Shown here: piece by piece, positions 60,989 to 64,000 of the stretch
How positions within the stretch are numbered: position 1 is the first letter of the stretch
Layout of the letters: the number at the start of each line of letters is the position of its first letter
From: Campylorhamphus procurvoides
Taxonomy: Eukaryota; Chordata; Aves; Passeriformes; Dendrocolaptidae
DNA length: 64,000 bases
Assembly (NCBI GenBank): GCA_013396655.1
Contig: WBMV01001018.1
Span: 3,763,863 to 3,827,862, forward strand
Direction: 5' to 3'
The notes under the pieces: model-generated
The model's input: the letters and a program-made list of their open reading frames with translations, nothing else
Databases searched by the model: none
What the model was told of the DNA's origin: nothing
Translations under genes and position numbers: made by a program

Positions 60989-63900
60989 CATATTTATATT
61001 TGTCATATATTCAGGAAGGCTGACTTTTCAGTCTTGCAGGGCTTGGAACAGGGAACAATTATAATCAGGAAGTGAGCAGAATGAGACATCTCCCATCTTT
61101 TTATGGAATAAAAGTTCCAATTCTATCATTATAGAGATGAATCTGATATTAAAATCAAGCTACCTGAATATAGGGAAAAAATCGGAATTCTACAAAGCAA
61201 ATTCCATACTATTGCTATCAGATTTTAACATTTCAAGACAGATAGAAAAAGCATTTCTCACCTATGCCATGAAATTATCTGGAACTTCTACTGAAAACAG
61301 CCTGACCTGCTGAAGCACATGGAGAAGAGCACCTGGAGACATGAGGGCCAGGGCAGAACCTCACTCATCAAAGGATGGCTCTGGCACAAGTGTGAGCACC
61401 ACCTTGCACAGAACCTGGGTCTCTTTCTCACACAACAGCAACTCCAACCCCTGTGTGTTCTTTCTGCATCCCTGGATGGAAAAAATAATTCAAACTAGCC
61501 ATTAGCAGAGAATATTTGGCATTAGTCAGATTCTGCATCTTGCTGCTGAAGCATAAAACCTGCTGTGGTTGGGTGAAGAAGCCTAAGAATGGCCCAGGAG
61601 GTTTAAGATGAGTTTATATCTAAATGTTTAACTTTTTAATGAATTTGTTATGATTTTGTCCGTTTTATTCAAATCTGATAATAGTCTCTAAAGCAGCAGC
61701 ATCTGCACTGGTGTGAAAGAGCAGCATCTCCAAGGGCAGATGCAAGGGGACACAAGGGACAAACCCCCCATCCCCAGGGCTTGCCCTTTCTGTTTCCAGA
61801 CCAAAGCCCACACAGCAGCCTGCAATGACTTACACCACAGCGCAGAAGCCTTAACCACCTGCTGCAAGTGGAAAATGACAATGACAGGGAGAAAAGGCAA
61901 ATTTTATTGTGTCTGGAGAACTGCAGCTCCGTGAAGCTGAAGTATTTAAATAGACAAGAATCTTTTGTTCAGGAAACTGAGCACTAATAATAACATTTCC
62001 TCCTGCAAAGAAGGCTTCTTCCCAGCTGCTTTCCACGGTCTCTGCCTCCTCCTGTTCTCCTGGAACTGTCCCAGACCTTATCACCCCCCTTTCCCCTCTC
62101 AGGCTACAGAACACCCCGTGGTTTTCCAGGCTGCCTTCACTCCAGCTTTCCCTCCTCCACCAAACATCCAGCTTTTCTGTTTGATTCTCTGCTCTATTTT
62201 CTCCCCCAGGCTGTCTCAGCAAACACACACCAAAAGGAGAAAGCCTCTCTTCTGTGGCTGTGATACCCAGTAATACAACACCCCTTGGCCTCCCCATCCT
62301 TACTGGGAGAACTGGTCCTGCTCATGCAGACATTCCACTTGAAGAACATAGGACGTCAGAGCAGGCTCATTCCAGAGTCACCACCAGCATCTTTTCCTAA
62401 ATGCCCACAGCTTCCCAAAGCCCAGGGAGAGTTTTGAGAGGGATGAAGGAAGATGCAGATTGGTGTCCCATCTCCCCTTCAACTTTCCTAGCCCTGGGCA
62501 GAGCATGGAGGTGTTCCAGCTACACAGCTGGAAATTATTTCATTATTAATTATTTAATTACTTATTCATTTTCTATGGACAAGCTTCCCAAGTCAGCCCT
62601 AAAATAAAAAACCACCTCAGGACACCAGTCCTGTATGTGGGTGTTGAGATCCACTGCTGTGGGAGCAGAAAGGCTCTTGGTGTAGCTGGGTACCCCATGA
62701 AGGGAAGACAGGGAATTTCCTGGAGAAAAGACCAAGCCCTAATTTGTTCCTGCCAGCACAGAACAATGCACTGAAGGAGCCAGCAGTCATCATCTGGGAG
62801 AGCAAAGCTGTGGTTCCCATCCTCCCCACTGGAACAACATCCCTGTCCCCATGGCTGGCAGGTTTCACATCAGCAGAGGTCCCACGAGGGCTGGGGGCTC
62901 CCACTGGGACCATCCCATGGAAAAGGATGAGCCAGTGCCAGCCTTGCAACCCCTGGCTGGGGCAAAACAAACTGAAGAAAAAGACTGAGCAGTCAGAAAC
63001 AAGATCTTTTGGAAATCAAGTCTTACCTGGAGGAAATGTAGGGCTGAGGGAGCTGTATCTAGGATGGAAATGAGAGGGGATAGAGCAGGGGGTTGTGGTT
63101 GCTCAGAGATCACCACTCAAATCCTTCAATATCCTGCTGCTGTCGGGGGACTGGAGGGTCTCAGCAGAACCACAGCTTTATAAAGTGACAAATTTGAATA
63201 CCAAAGGGCTGGGTAATAAGAGGAATAGAAAAGCTAGCAAAAATAAATGAGTTTAAGGAAAACGTATCTTGTTCCCATATTAAAGAAGCTGAAGGGGCAG
63301 GACAATTCTTATCCATACACTAACATGTTTACTGGAGTTAATTTAAGAACAGAAAATTCACAGATGGAAAAAATATTGTTCAATCAATATTAAAGTGTCC
63401 TGACTGTGTTGGTACAAAATCTTCACTGGTTCTACTAAAATAAATTTGATTTAGTGTTGGTTTGACCTCTTGATTTCAGCAGGGCCACAGTCCTGCTCTG
63501 TACCCTCAAAGGTTGGAAAAGACCGAGGATGGGTGTGGAGTCAGGAAACCTGCAAGATATTAATGAATATATAAAAGTTAGGGCCCAGATTTCCACACAC
63601 AAAACCCTAAAGAAATTGGATCCCAAGTGCCAGTTTAATTAAATAGTAGGTTATAAATAAGAATATTATAAATAAAGAATATTATAAAAATCCCAGGAAC
63701 TAATATGCAATTATGCATCTACAAAGCTGATGACTCAAATTACTCTATTGATTTGAAATACAGTGTCCAAACGCATTTTACATATGTATTAAACTTGTTA
63801 GTTTAATAAATAGGTGGAGGCAACATGGAAATGTGTGTCTGCTTTTAGAAACAAGGGGCTAAATCCCTGATCCATTCATCCACATGAGAAAAGAGAAGCA

Positions 63901-64000
63901 AAGGCTTCACTCCTTTTATTTTACTCTTAAGCAAGTAATGATTTAGAAAATGTACATTATCATCAACACTATAATAACTGCCCCAAGTCTATAATCCCAC

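Larger units (their letters stand above)
51955..64000. other. Intergenic DNA downstream of FGF1
   Basis: No exon, RNA gene or retroviral element can be supported. The stretch contains a long CR1 copy (53.94-54.44 kb), a CpG-rich block (54.47-55.33 kb), purine-rich tracts at 53.00-53.04 and 57.22-57.26 kb, a CR1 tail at 60.93 kb and AT-rich unique sequence at 60.48-60.78, 61.09-61.30 and 63.58-63.98 kb. In other vertebrates the next gene on this side is SPRY4, which is not reached. The remaining parts show nothing I recognise. Confidence 0.65.

Noticed and set aside
1..64000. CRISPR arrays, bacterial operons, insertion sequences, prophage or endogenous retroviral genes.
   Set aside because: The DNA is vertebrate. 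No regularly spaced direct repeats of CRISPR type were seen, and no gag, pol or env-like frames or paired LTRs were recognised.

Overview
This is vertebrate nuclear DNA, almost certainly from a bird. The evidence is a high density of CR1 LINE 3'-end fragments (17 recognised, in both orientations), small introns, several GC-rich islands and minisatellites, and no Alu, L1 or B-type repeats. The species cannot be determined from what is visible. The window has one assembly gap (31460-31500) and one ambiguous base (13052). Coding content is sparse: four coding exons from two genes can be supported. Most open frames are chance runs or read-throughs of tandem repeats.

Left part (1 to about 13.1 kb): ARHGAP26 (GRAF1), minus strand. 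Only the first coding exon (12730-12883, residues 1-51, start of the BAR domain) is inside the window. It sits in a CpG island of about 500 bp. Everything to the left is intron 1, which leaves the window at base 1 and contains a GGACCA-based minisatellite about 290 bp inside the donor.

Middle part (about 13.1 to 45.3 kb): a 32-kb interval between the divergent genes ARHGAP26 and FGF1. It holds CR1 fragments, simple repeats, a good CTCF-like motif at 26795-26808, a second CpG-rich block interrupted by the gap (about 30.86-31.6 kb) and followed by a 21/31-bp minisatellite, a 390-bp pyrimidine-rich tract, and AT-rich unique stretches that could be conserved regulatory elements.

Right part (45.3-52 kb): the complete coding sequence of FGF1 (acidic fibroblast growth factor), plus strand, in three exons (45328-45496, 49297-49400, 50107-50301) joined by canonical GT-AG introns in matching phase. 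It encodes 155 residues and has a 3' UTR with several possible poly(A) signals. From 52 to 64 kb I see no gene. This stretch holds a long CR1 copy and a third CpG-rich block at 54.47-55.33 kb.

The head-to-head arrangement of ARHGAP26 and FGF1 matches the order on human 5q31, so the window is an ordinary conserved vertebrate locus. I found no evidence of a new multi-gene system. The most useful leads are regulatory: the candidate insulator, the two orphan CpG blocks that may be unannotated promoters, and a stem-loop abutting a poly(A) signal downstream of FGF1.
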